NCBI GenBank assembly: GCA_029719485.1
Contig: CP120722.1
Span: 930,001 to 994,000 of the forward strand
Origin: Kiritimatiellota bacterium B12222
GTDB taxonomy: Bacteria; Verrucomicrobiota; Kiritimatiellia; SS1-B-03-39; UBA6053
Direction: 5' to 3'
Length of the DNA stretch: 64,000 nucleotides
A program made the position numbers and the translations under genes. This document shows positions 17,405 through 25,320 of this stretch, piece after piece. The notes under the pieces are model-generated. The model made no database searches. It was not told where the DNA came from and saw nothing but the letters and a program-made list of their open reading frames with translations. Within the stretch, counting starts at the first letter, position 1. Each line of letters begins with the position of its first letter.

Positions 17405-18304
17405 TTAAGAGCGAGAACGTCGACTTCTAAAGGCTCCAAAACCTATCAGGGACATGCCGCCCAGCATCAAGAGAAAGGAAGAAGGTTCAGGAATGGCAAT
17501 GACATCACCCAGGGTGGTGCCGTAGCGTACTTCGTCGATAAAGGCCGATTCTGTACCCGTACCCGATCCGCCTAATACGAAGTTTACATAGTTGGCAAAA
17601 CTTTTTATATCTCCTGATGAATCGGTGGCGGTTATGCCTGCGTAAGAACCGAGGTTGGCCTCAAGACCTCCACCCGCACTTAGCCAAGAATCGTATTCGC
17701 CGAGGGTGAATATATATTGGGTCGCTGTGCCGCCTCCCGCGCCCCCTACATTCGTAAAACTGGACAAAGCTAGATAGGTGACATCTTCAGTCAATCCCCC
17801 TGAGGAAGCTGTCCCCGTACTATCATAGCCCACGCCGGTATTCTGGCTACTGCCGGTCGCATCTACGGTAGATATAAAACGCGCTTTACTGTTTCCGGAG
17901 TCATCGTAATTAGCTCTTACTTTCACCGTGCCATCCGTAGAGAATTCGTCGATTTGAACCAGATAGCTGCCCCAAAGAGTCATGGGATATGATACGGTCG
18001 TGTTTATATCCCCCCTAAGGACCGTATAACTAGTAGATCCAGTTGCGCTCTGGTACAGCGAACCGCCGGTGGTCGGAAGATAATTCGTACCAAAGCTCAG
18101 TCCGGTTGTACTGAAGGTAGCGGAACCGCCAGAAGTGATATCGGCATAATTCCCTGTCATCCCTGTGGCGGTAATCGCTTTCGTATGCATGCTAGTGGCG
18201 TCAGCCAAGGCATAATTCCATCCTTCGTAAACGAGAAGATCCGCTTGCAGGGATAAGGTGGCGCATCCCATGAGTAAGCTTATAATTGTTCGTATATTTT
18301 TCAT
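17405..18304 (-). CDS. PEP-CTERM surface protein, first gene of the dehydrogenase operon
   Basis: A 299-residue secreted protein: signal peptide (MKNIRTIISLLMGCATLSLQA), then LLVYEGWNYA, an N-terminal pattern shared with the PEP-CTERM protein at 19806 (LLFYEGFDYG), a Ser/Thr/Gly-rich beta-type body of about 230 residues, and the tail IPEPSSFLLMLGG followed by a membrane stretch and RSRRSRS. A good ribosome site (GAGGAAC) precedes ATG 18304. No catalytic motif is recognised; binding or display at the surface is likely. It is divergent from the LacI gene at 18444, and the eight following genes plus this one and the last SDR lie on one strand with gaps of 60 bp or less, suggesting one transcript from here to 9136. 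Confidence 0.85.
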   Translation of the reverse strand: MKNIRTIISLLMGCATLSLQADLLVYEGWNYALADATSMHTKAITATGMTGNYADITSGGSATFSTTGLSFGTNYLPTTGGSLYQSATGSTSYTVLRGDINTTVSYPMTLWGSYLVQIDEFSTDGTVKVRANYDDSGNSKARFISTVDATGSSQNTGVGYDSTGTASSGGLTEDVTYLALSSFTNVGGAGGGTATQYIFTLGEYDSWLSAGGGLEANLGSYAGITATDSSGDIKSFANYVNFVLGGSGTGTESAFIDEVRYGTTLGDVIAIPEPSSFLLMLGGMSLIGFGAFRSRRSRS

Positions 18305-18369
18305 TTTTGTTCCTCGTTTGCGGTACAGCTTTATTTGCCTGTATGCTGTCAGTTTTTTAGTGGCTGAGA

Positions 18370-18383
18370 CAAGTTTAAACTTG
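18370..18383. promoter_or_regulatory. 14-bp perfect palindrome CAAGTTTAAACTTG, possible LacI operator
   Basis: The palindrome lies in the 139-bp divergent space between the ten-gene operon (start 18304) and the LacI gene (18444). The position suits control of both by the LacI protein. LacI sites often have a central CG, which is missing here, so the assignment is uncertain. A looser repeat, TGTAATAAG with CTTATTTACA, follows between 18392 and 18425. Confidence 0.35.
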
Positions 18384-18443
18384 CAAAGAATCTGTAATAA
18401 GTGATGTAATTAATTCTTATTTACAATCTGTTTACAATTTTTA

Positions 18444-19397
18444 ATGCCTACCATCCAAGACATCGCCCGGGAAGCCGGGGTATCCACTGCCACTGTTTCC
18501 CGCGTTTTTAGCAATCACCCTAATGTGAAAGCCGCGTTGCGGGAGCAGGTGCTGACCATTGCCCGCCGACACAATTATGTGCCCCGGCTGTCGAGTCGTC
18601 GACGCACGGTGATGTTGATTACCCCTTCGCGCACAGCGCATCCGGTGCAAAGTTATGTAGATATGGTGATTACTCATTTGGCTGAAGCTGCCGGACAGCG
18701 GGGGTATCGGATTGAGATTTTACCTGAGGACAGTTTAGATCATCTGGTGAACACACCCTTCTGTGCCGCCATTCGGATAAGTGCGGAGGGGTTAGCTTTG
18801 GAAAATTGGGACCGTCATTTTCAAGTCCCGCTGATCCTGATTGACCGGGAAGCGCCGAAAAATCAGCGTAGGGTTATTTCGGTCCGGTCCAACGAAGAGC
18901 AGGGGATGAACTTGGCTATCGCGCATTTGGTTGCACGGGGATGTCAACATATTGGCTGTCTGGTCAGCAATACCACGATGGGGAATCCCAAGCAACGGCT
19001 CGTCCATTTGCAGGCCGCGTTGCGTCGTCACGGATTGCCTGCGGACGACAGCTGTGTTCGTTTGGTTCGGGAAGAAGAGTATTTGGAAGGAACCGCCAAA
19101 TTGCTTCGGCAAAAGGTGGATGGACTTTTCGCCCCTGGGGGGATGGGTGGGATGATCACCGCATATGCACTCAACTTGCTCGGACGTCGGGTACCTGAAG
19201 ATGTCTCGCTGATTGCGTCTGAACGCGCCGGGATCTCCCGTTACTGTCAACCGCCGCAAACCACCATTACCCAGGATTACGGACAAATGGCCTCGATTGC
19301 CGTGGATGCGATCGATGCCTCTCTGCGGGGCGAATCAGTTATTCGCGACACCATTCTCGATTATCAATTGATCGAACGCGAAAGCGTTGCCGGCTGA
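18444..19397 (+). CDS. LacI-family transcriptional regulator
   Basis: A 317-residue regulator. The N-terminal helix-turn-helix TIQDIAREAGVSTATVSRVFSNHP (residues 3-26) is a typical LacI motif with hinge region about 45-55, followed by a periplasmic-binding-protein-like sugar sensor (ILIDREAP, HLVARGCQHIGCL, ending with TITQDYGQMASIAVDAI). The sensor is slightly shorter than the usual 330-340 residues. It is divergent from the dehydrogenase operon, the classic arrangement for a pathway-specific repressor. No ribosome site precedes ATG 18444. The inducer is unknown, presumably a sugar processed by that operon. Confidence 0.93.
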   Translation: MPTIQDIAREAGVSTATVSRVFSNHPNVKAALREQVLTIARRHNYVPRLSSRRRTVMLITPSRTAHPVQSYVDMVITHLAEAAGQRGYRIEILPEDSLDHLVNTPFCAAIRISAEGLALENWDRHFQVPLILIDREAPKNQRRVISVRSNEEQGMNLAIAHLVARGCQHIGCLVSNTTMGNPKQRLVHLQAALRRHGLPADDSCVRLVREEEYLEGTAKLLRQKVDGLFAPGGMGGMITAYALNLLGRRVPEDVSLIASERAGISRYCQPPQTTITQDYGQMASIAVDAIDASLRGESVIRDTILDYQLIERESVAG

Positions 19398-19767
19398 GCC
19401 CTCTTTTTTGTTGGAGGGGGAAGGGGAGTTCCTGAGCTACCCGTTGGCGGCATGCTTCGGTAAGTCTCAGAATTCACCCGAATTATCCAACTTGTGTCGA
19501 GCCTTTCCGAAGGGGACACGTTTTCGTAAAACCCTTATGATCTGAAATGGGATCTCAAGCTGTTTCGAGAGGTCCTGTTGATTCGATATTTTAAGTAATG
19601 GATGTTGTGATTTACTTGAATTTTACCGGTTAGACTTCTTTAGCGTGTTGTGATGTATCAATTTTATTCAATATGCACCTTGTTCTGAAAATTCGGTATT
19701 TCTATTATTTTTCATATAAAAGGCAAAGTAATGTTAAGGTGTTAACCGTATACTGAAAAAATACCTC
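19398..19767. other. Intergenic stretch without gene
   Basis: The 370 bp after the LacI stop are increasingly AT-rich towards the next promoter. A weak CCCTC-N10-GAGGG hairpin at about 19401-19425 may end the LacI transcript. No coding frame, RNA gene or further repeat was recognised. Confidence 0.4.
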
Positions 19768-19796
19768 TTGACCTATTTGTATTTATTAAATACATT
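19768..19796 (+). promoter_or_regulatory. Promoter with embedded operator (site C)
   Basis: TTGACC (19768-19773) and TACATT (19791-19796) are spaced by 17 bp, and the palindrome TGTATTTATTAAATACA (19778-19794) fills the spacer, so a bound protein would block polymerase. The segment CTTGACCTATTTGT is identical to that at site D (21770-21783), showing a duplicated promoter. The start of the PEP-CTERM gene is 9 bp downstream of the -10, leaving little or no leader; that distance weakens the exact -10 choice. Confidence 0.55.
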
Positions 19797-19805
19797 TAAA
19801 ACACT

Positions 19806-20627
19806 ATGAAAACACAAAGACATATTTCCTATCTTTTGATGACAGTATTGTTGGGCTTCTTTGCACAAGCCCAGGCAAGCCTTCTTTTTTATGAAGGATT
19901 TGATTACGGGGCGAGCGACGCATTGCTTACAACTGCGGGTGGCGCGAACTGGGTAAACACAACTGGCGATGACAATGCAGCCTATGTTGCATCAGGTCTC
20001 AGCTACGGAAGTTTAGCCACTTCCGGTGGAATGGTGCAGACGCAGACGAATTGGGGCACACGTGATTACGTTTACGATTTTGCAGATATTGACATTTCAG
20101 GAGAAGACGAAATTTGGCTCAGTATGCTGGTGCAAATGCCTGCGGCCATCGGGGGGAATACATCAGCTGAGTTCGGTATGACGATGGTTCGAAATTCTTG
20201 GGGAGGTGTCGTGGAGTACGAAGCTGGAAAAGGGTGGGGTAATGATGACGCCTACGTAAGTTCCAGAATGTCCCCGAATTCGATTACGGGAACGGATTAT
20301 GCAACGGTGGAGGATGACACGATTCTTTTAGTTTACCGTTTTACGAAAGGAGAAGCTGGAAGGTTGTGGGCGAATCCCACCTTGGGTAGCGAGCCGCTCG
20401 ATGTGAATGGACAAGTCTTGAATGACGGTGGCAACCCTGGGCTTACAAGTATTAATAAAATCAATATTACCTATTTAGGTCATCAAATGAACGTGGACGA
20501 ACTGCGGATTGGCACAACATTTGGTGATGTATCTCCAGTTCCTGAGCCTGGTGCTTTGTCGCTGATGGCGATTGCAGGATGCGTCTTTTGGGTAAGCCGC
20601 CGCTTCCGGCGCAGCAAGCGTTGCTAA
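19806..20627 (+). CDS. PEP-CTERM surface protein
   Basis: A 273-residue secreted protein with signal peptide (MKTQRHISYLLMTVLLGFFAQAQA), the opening LLFYEGFDYG shared with 17405-18304, a beta-type body with INITYLGHQMNVDELRIGTTFGDV near the end (a LamG-like ending), and the tail VPEPGALSLMAIAG, a hydrophobic stretch and RRFRRSKR. It is likely a surface or extracellular binding protein; no enzyme motif is seen. It stands alone between a promoter with operator site C and a strong terminator at 20669. Confidence 0.83.
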   Translation: MKTQRHISYLLMTVLLGFFAQAQASLLFYEGFDYGASDALLTTAGGANWVNTTGDDNAAYVASGLSYGSLATSGGMVQTQTNWGTRDYVYDFADIDISGEDEIWLSMLVQMPAAIGGNTSAEFGMTMVRNSWGGVVEYEAGKGWGNDDAYVSSRMSPNSITGTDYATVEDDTILLVYRFTKGEAGRLWANPTLGSEPLDVNGQVLNDGGNPGLTSINKINITYLGHQMNVDELRIGTTFGDVSPVPEPGALSLMAIAGCVFWVSRRFRRSKRC

Positions 20628-20668
20628 CAGATCCAGCGATATGTTGGATTCGCAAGATCTGACTGCTG

Positions 20669-20704
20669 AAAGCCGGAGAGTTTTTCCTCTCTGGCTTTTT
20701 TTTT
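20669..20704 (+). terminator. Rho-independent terminator
   Basis: AAAGCCGGAGAG and CTCTCTGGCTTT form a 12-bp stem with one G-U pair and a loop of TTTTTC, followed by a run of T. It lies 41 bp after the PEP-CTERM stop at 20627. Confidence 0.85.
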
Positions 20705-20948
20705 AGGTATGGGTCTATCATCTCGGCGTGATGGATGTGGGATCATAATTCGTTGGTATGCCCTTTTGTCTTTCAAAAGCGGAAGCTCTCTTTTGCGAGA
20801 TGTGGTGTTGCGGTGATTTCATCCCTGATGGGATGAGTGTGGCGCTTTGGGGTATCTATTTGTCCCTTGACGGAAATATTATACCGTGGCATTATTTAAA
20901 CCTATATTGGATAATGTTCGATATATCTATTTAATCAAAGGAACGCAT

Positions 20949-21671
20949 ATGCAACTCACACATAGACTCATCACCTCCCTCGCTATTTTTTCTTGTGTGG
21001 CTTTTCAGACGATCGTGGCTGAAGTTGTTCTAATAGATTTTGGTGTCGCTGGTGCGCAGACGGCAGGGAATTGGAATAATGTGATCAGTAGAACGGACAA
21101 TAAAGGTAACCTGATCAATTCCGAAGGGGATACCACTGGGATCTCCATGACGGTTTCGGATGGTAATTTTGGCGGTACCAATACGTTTAATGGAAATGTG
21201 GCTGCTGATTCGACGATGTTTGATCCTTTTGAGGTGGCATCGGTGATTACGGATGCATTATATGTCGCTGAAAATGGCAGTACCGGCACTCTTACATTCA
21301 ATGGATTAGATGATAGTCTTACCTATAATCTAGTGGTTACAGGCGCGCGAACAACGAACACCAATAGATTTACACGGTATGGTGTGTCTGGTTTGAATTC
21401 TCAGATCCTTCAAACATCCGGCAACAGTCCTTTGGCAGGGGTGGGTGTAAACTGGAATAACAACAGTGTGGTGACGTTCAGTGGCATTTCCGGGGTCAGC
21501 TCATTTAGCTTAACTGTGGAGGGGAATGGGGCTGCGGATTTTGGAGGCAGCAATCAATTTGGCTATATTAACGCCTTGGAGCTCAGGGCTGTTCCTGAGC
21601 CGACGTCCCTGTTGTTGCTTGGGGTTAGTGGATTGGTGGCTTTTTCTTTCGTTAGACGTAAAAGAGCTTGA
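20949..21671 (+). CDS. PEP-CTERM surface protein
   Basis: The start is ATG 20949 (MQLTHRLI), preceded by AAAGGAA; an upstream in-frame start at 20886 lacks a site. The 240-residue protein has a signal peptide ending near VAEVV, a beta-rich body beginning VLIDFGVAGAQTAGNWNNV (a pattern of many PEP-CTERM proteins in PVC genomes), and the tail VPEPTSLLLLGVSG, hydrophobic residues and RRKRA. There is a TTGACG box at 20867, but no TGTAT-N7-ATACA operator, so this gene appears to be controlled differently from its neighbours at 19806 and 21933. Function is unknown. Confidence 0.82.
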   Translation: MQLTHRLITSLAIFSCVAFQTIVAEVVLIDFGVAGAQTAGNWNNVISRTDNKGNLINSEGDTTGISMTVSDGNFGGTNTFNGNVAADSTMFDPFEVASVITDALYVAENGSTGTLTFNGLDDSLTYNLVVTGARTTNTNRFTRYGVSGLNSQILQTSGNSPLAGVGVNWNNNSVVTFSGISGVSSFSLTVEGNGAADFGGSNQFGYINALELRAVPEPTSLLLLGVSGLVAFSFVRRKRA

Positions 21672-21770
21672 GCTTCTGAGGGCTTGCGACGCGTTGACCT
21701 TGGGTACTTCTGAGGTCTGATCAAGTTCGGCCTTTTGAGGAAAATAAGGATTCAACCAAAAATTTTCCAC

Positions 21771-21799
21771 TTGACCTATTTGTTTAAATTAAATACATT
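21771..21799 (+). promoter_or_regulatory. Promoter with embedded operator (site D)
   Basis: TTGACC (21771-21776), 17-bp spacer, TACATT (21794-21799). The spacer contains TGTTTAAATTAAATACA (21781-21797), the TGTAT-N7-ATACA palindrome with one changed base in the left arm. The layout matches site C exactly. The gene start is 133 bp further down, so a leader is transcribed here. Confidence 0.5.
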
Positions 21800-21932
21800 A
21801 TAAGGGTTGTAAAAAGGCAATGCGGTGTATCAGTCCTGATGATGACCTTGGTGCTGGGCTTTTGCTACATCTGTAGGCGGGTACACCTTACAACGCAGTT
21901 ATGTATGCAGAATCAGATAGGTGAAATAAAAA

Positions 21933-22760
21933 ATGAAGACCCCACATAGATCACATCGCCTCTTTTTTTCCTGTCTGATGTTGTTTGCTACTGGCATTAC
22001 CTCGTCAGACGCAGCCATGTTGGCTGTTGATTGGGGTGGAAATTATGTGGGTGGCGGTAGCGAAGCCTTCTCTTCAGATGGAGGCTTCACCGGCGGCAAC
22101 CCGGATGTATTAAGTCCAACCGCAAGTTACAGCGGAAGCAGTGCAACCTTTTACGGGAAATATGAGGCCTTTTCCGGCAGCCCAACTCCTGTCTCATTCA
22201 ATGAAATTCAGGATAGTGGAACCACGGACCGCATCCAACTCAAAACTGCAGACTCGGCAGGCGGTCAGAATACCGGCTTTCTGGTGCTCTGGAAGCAAGC
22301 GGATTTTCTGAATGGTCTCGACTCCGGAATGGTGGGGCTTGATGCCTCGTCCTCACTCCAAATCAGTCTCACAACCTACGCCAATCAGGATGCGACGGAC
22401 AGCGGTCGACTGGTGTTGCGCTTGGGTTCAGATTATTATACCTCAAACCGGATTTTTACGGGCACGGGAACCACTACGACTCCAGACCCCACCGCACTCA
22501 CTTTCTATGCGTATGATCCTGTCACCACGACTATCAATATTAACAATCCAACAGTATCCACGGATATTGTCAGCGGTGGAGTGATCAGTGGTGTCACTGA
22601 GATCGGTTTCTATTTTGAAAGTATTGCTTCGGCAAACGCCGTACGGGTGTCCGAATTTTCCGTAAACATGGTCTCCATCCCGGAGGCAAGCACTTGGGCT
22701 TTGGTGGTATTAGGCTTAATTCCTATTGCGTTGACACGTAAAAAAAAGCTTCGCTTCTGA
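21933..22760 (+). CDS. PEP-CTERM-type surface protein with PEAS variant
   Basis: A 275-residue secreted protein: signal peptide (MKTPHRSHRLFFSCLMLFATG..., cleavage near SDAAM), then MLAVDWGGNYVGGG, a body rich in Ser, Gly and Thr, and a C-terminal IPEASTWALVVLGLIPIAL plus TRKKKLRF. The sorting motif is PEAS instead of PEPS, but position, hydrophobic segment and basic end match the family. No domain is recognised. The promoter carries operator site D. The transcript is likely ended by the hairpin at 22945. Confidence 0.8.
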   Translation: MKTPHRSHRLFFSCLMLFATGITSSDAAMLAVDWGGNYVGGGSEAFSSDGGFTGGNPDVLSPTASYSGSSATFYGKYEAFSGSPTPVSFNEIQDSGTTDRIQLKTADSAGGQNTGFLVLWKQADFLNGLDSGMVGLDASSSLQISLTTYANQDATDSGRLVLRLGSDYYTSNRIFTGTGTTTTPDPTALTFYAYDPVTTTININNPTVSTDIVSGGVISGVTEIGFYFESIASANAVRVSEFSVNMVSIPEASTWALVVLGLIPIALTRKKKLRF

Positions 22761-22944
22761 GCGTAGATCTTGTTCTCGAATTGCGGAACCCGCATAATTT
22801 ACCCTAAGAGATGGGGTGCCCCCTCCTCCTTTTTGTGCATCCAGATATGGGAAAAGGTTTTTATCGATGGAGTAGGCGCAGGGATAAAAAAGGGAACAAG
22901 AGAGGGTGTGGAGGTGAGGGGGATTTACTTCAAGTATCAAAATG

Positions 22945-22978
22945 AAAACCCCCGGATAGTGGACTGACCGGGGGTTTT
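22945..22978. terminator. Bidirectional terminator between convergent PEP-CTERM genes
   Basis: AAAACCCCCGG (22945-22955) and CCGGGGGTTTT (22968-22978) form an 11-bp perfect inverted repeat with a 12-base loop, with T tracts on both strands. It lies between 21933-22760 (plus) and 23000-23602 (minus). The 184 bp before it hold no recognised gene. Confidence 0.82.
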
Positions 22979-22999
22979 GTAGATCAAGATGGGTAAAGA

Positions 23000-23602
23000 T
23001 TATTTGCGCCGACGAAGGCTGAATCCGATGATGCTGAATCCCATCAGGGTCATGAGGATGGAAGAGGGTTCTGGAATGACTGAGTAGGATAAATTCATCA
23101 TGGCGGGGAGGTTTTCTGTGATGGTTGTTGCGCTGGAAGCGGGCGCATTGAGTGGTGCCCAATTGTACCATGTTCGATCATGCTGGAAGGAGGTTCCGGT
23201 AATTTCGGAAGCGAAGGTGAACGCGGAACTGTTCGTATAGCGGGGAATCCAATAGGCATGGCTTTGTAACTGATACGTAACGCCGGGAGTCAAGGTTACC
23301 GCAGTGGGAAGGGCTTTGTCGTTCCAACCTGCGGTAGCTGCGCCAGCATCCCAGCTTACACTTGCGAGATTGTCTACGGTGTCAACATTCCATAATTGCA
23401 CCCAAGGTGTATCCCCGCCACCCATACTTTCTCCAAAAAAGGAGAGTTCAGTTACTTCAATGGCCGTGGTGACCTGAAAGGTGATGGCGGCATCACCATA
23501 TGCGGCCGCACTTGTAGACGTACCTGTTACCGTGTACATGTTTTCGGCAGATGCGATGCCTGCGGTAAGGATAAGTAGGCATAGTGCAGTAAATTTTTTC
23601 AT
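23000..23602 (-). CDS. PEP-CTERM surface protein
   Basis: A 200-residue secreted protein with GGAG before ATG 23602. Signal peptide MKKFTALCLLILTAGIASA, then a compact beta domain (AAITFQVTTAIEVTELSFFGE, PWVQLWNV, TPGVTYQLQSHAYW) that resembles the small domains predicted to bind or pack against glycans, and the tail IPEPSSILMTLMG, a hydrophobic stretch and RRRK. No active-site motif is evident. It is transcribed alone, convergent with 21933. Confidence 0.82.
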   Translation of the reverse strand: MKKFTALCLLILTAGIASAENMYTVTGTSTSAAAYGDAAITFQVTTAIEVTELSFFGESMGGGDTPWVQLWNVDTVDNLASVSWDAGAATAGWNDKALPTAVTLTPGVTYQLQSHAYWIPRYTNSSAFTFASEITGTSFQHDRTWYNWAPLNAPASSATTITENLPAMMNLSYSVIPEPSSILMTLMGFSIIGFSLRRRK

Positions 23603-23999
23603 GTTGTCTCCGTAAGTTTCTGTGGGGGAAAGAAAGTCTGTTGTTAATAAATATAATTTATTCTAATAGCTTCAGAGATGTAAAGGTTCACTACTCTATT
23701 ATTTTAGGTTTTCATCTTTTTACGAAGGTAAAATCACCCATCTCAGGATGGGGGCTCCAGTGATCGAGGCTGGACAAGTGTTTTCTGCAAGTGGAAATTT
23801 AGCACTCCTACTGGCGTTCATTATAACTCATTGAGGAGATCAGGAAAGCGTGGGCATGTTGCGTATCGGCATAAATTGTGCCTTTGTCGTGCTTTCTATA
23901 GTTCTTAAACTGGGGACTTTGACTTTGGTGGCCCTGACTGGGTGAGTTGACCTCAGTGTTACAAATAGGCCTGACAGGCGGTTGCTGAGAAGTGACGAT
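23603..23999. other. Intergenic stretch without gene
   Basis: About 400 bp separate the PEP-CTERM start at 23602 from the regulator stop at 24000, both on the minus strand. The part next to 23602 is AT-rich and should hold its promoter. No conserved gene, RNA or TGTAT-N7-ATACA site was found; an apparent 78-codon minus frame at 23840-24076 overlaps the regulator's 3' end and shows no family feature. Confidence 0.4.
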
Positions 24000-25124
24000 T
24001 TATCTATTACGGTTTGTGCAGGAGTCTCTTTCCACCAATCGACAGGGAAGTCGGGGGTGAAGATCGTTGTCCACATTTGTTTTTTCCAGGCGATCTATGA
24101 GCAGGTGTGCAGCATGTTCACCCATTTCGAAGAGGGGTTGATGCATGGTGGTAAGGGGTGGGGTGGTGATGGCGGAGGAAGGTAAATCATCAAAACCAAC
24201 GACACTCACTTCTTCTGGAACTTTCCACCCACGTTTTTCACATGCCTTGAGTACGTTCAGGGCGATAAGATCATGCAGGCAAATGATGGCTTCCGGGGGT
24301 TCACGCATGGCCATAAATACGTCCACGGCTTGTCGTCCTTGAATTGCAGGGTCCAGGCCTGCGGTTTGCAGGAAATAATGAGGAGGAATTTCGAGATTAT
24401 GTTCGGCCATGGCTTGGCGGAATCCTTCTTCTCTTTCGATGACGGACTCAATGGGGTGACTGGTCAAAAATGCTATTTTTTTGTGTCCCATTGCGATCAC
24501 ATAGGAGGTGAGTTCGTGCATGGCTTCGCGGTTTTGACTACTGATGCTCGGGAATTCAGATTCGGGGGCATAGGTGTCGGCGATCACGACTTGTTGATCT
24601 GCGCCGTGTAGCGCTTGCACAATTTTATCCAGTTCTTCATTTTCATCCGGGCCGGTTTGGAGAGGCATGACGATGGTGCCGGCTACACGAATTTCATTGA
24701 GACGCTTCACTTGATCCAACGCCGTGTAAGGATTGTTTTGAGAATTGCTTACCAGTAATTCGTAACCGCGTTCCGCGCAGGCGCTCATGGCCCCTTTTAC
24801 ACAAAGATCATATGCGCCGAGGACATGACCAAATTGACAGACCAAGATGGACAGCAAATGCTGTTGGGTTTCTGAACGTTGAAAGCTTACATAGGTGCCT
24901 TTTCCCTGATGGCGCACCAACAGACCTTCTTCTACCAATTCTGAAATCGCTCTGCGCACTGTGGAGCGTGAGATGTTGAATTGTCGGCATAACTCCATCT
25001 CAGGCGTCAGTTGACCGCCCGGACCAAATTGACCGGATAAAATGCGGTTGCGCAATTTGTTTTTGATTGCGGTATAAGGGGTGACTTTGTTTAAGTCTTC
25101 TTTTTTATTTTTTACGGATGGCAT
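24000..25124 (-). CDS. GntR/LacI hybrid sugar-responsive regulator
   Basis: The start is ATG 25124 (MPSVKNKK); the longer frame begins with TTG. The 374-residue protein has a GntR winged helix-turn-helix in residues about 16-85 (PYTAIKNKLRNRILSGQF, ELCRQFNISRSTVRRAISEL, HQGKGTYV) joined to a LacI/periplasmic-binding-protein-like sensor (LSILVCQFG through CLHDLIALNVL and VVGFDDLPSS). This is the AraR-like architecture used for sugar-responsive repressors. It is divergent from the unknown protein/GH38 operon at 25321, and the space between contains TGTAT-N7-ATACA, matching the GT...AC pattern of GntR-type sites. This and the recurrence of the site make it the best candidate to control that regulon, including itself. 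Confidence 0.9.
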   Translation of the reverse strand: MPSVKNKKEDLNKVTPYTAIKNKLRNRILSGQFGPGGQLTPEMELCRQFNISRSTVRRAISELVEEGLLVRHQGKGTYVSFQRSETQQHLLSILVCQFGHVLGAYDLCVKGAMSACAERGYELLVSNSQNNPYTALDQVKRLNEIRVAGTIVMPLQTGPDENEELDKIVQALHGADQQVVIADTYAPESEFPSISSQNREAMHELTSYVIAMGHKKIAFLTSHPIESVIEREEGFRQAMAEHNLEIPPHYFLQTAGLDPAIQGRQAVDVFMAMREPPEAIICLHDLIALNVLKACEKRGWKVPEEVSVVGFDDLPSSAITTPPLTTMHQPLFEMGEHAAHLLIDRLEKTNVDNDLHPRLPCRLVERDSCTNRNR

Positions 25125-25243
25125 GGTGAAAAAGTTAGGTGACTCGTGGGCAATGGGTATCAATTCTGATCTGTAAGTCAACAACGGGACGGACTGTGTA
25201 ACATATAAGCTGAAGACTGTGACTTTTAGTGAATTATCTAGGT

Positions 25244-25260
25244 TGTATTATTTTAATACA
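25244..25260. promoter_or_regulatory. TGTAT-N7-ATACA operator (site E)
   Basis: TGTATTATTTTAATACA, with perfect arms, lies 119 bp from the regulator start (25124) and 60 bp from the start of 25321. It is the copy next to the proposed regulator gene, consistent with autoregulation. Confidence 0.62.
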
Positions 25261-25320
25261 TTGTTATGACTTTTGTCTTAGGAAAGCAATAAAAGCCCAT
25301 AACGAAATCGAGAGAAACGA

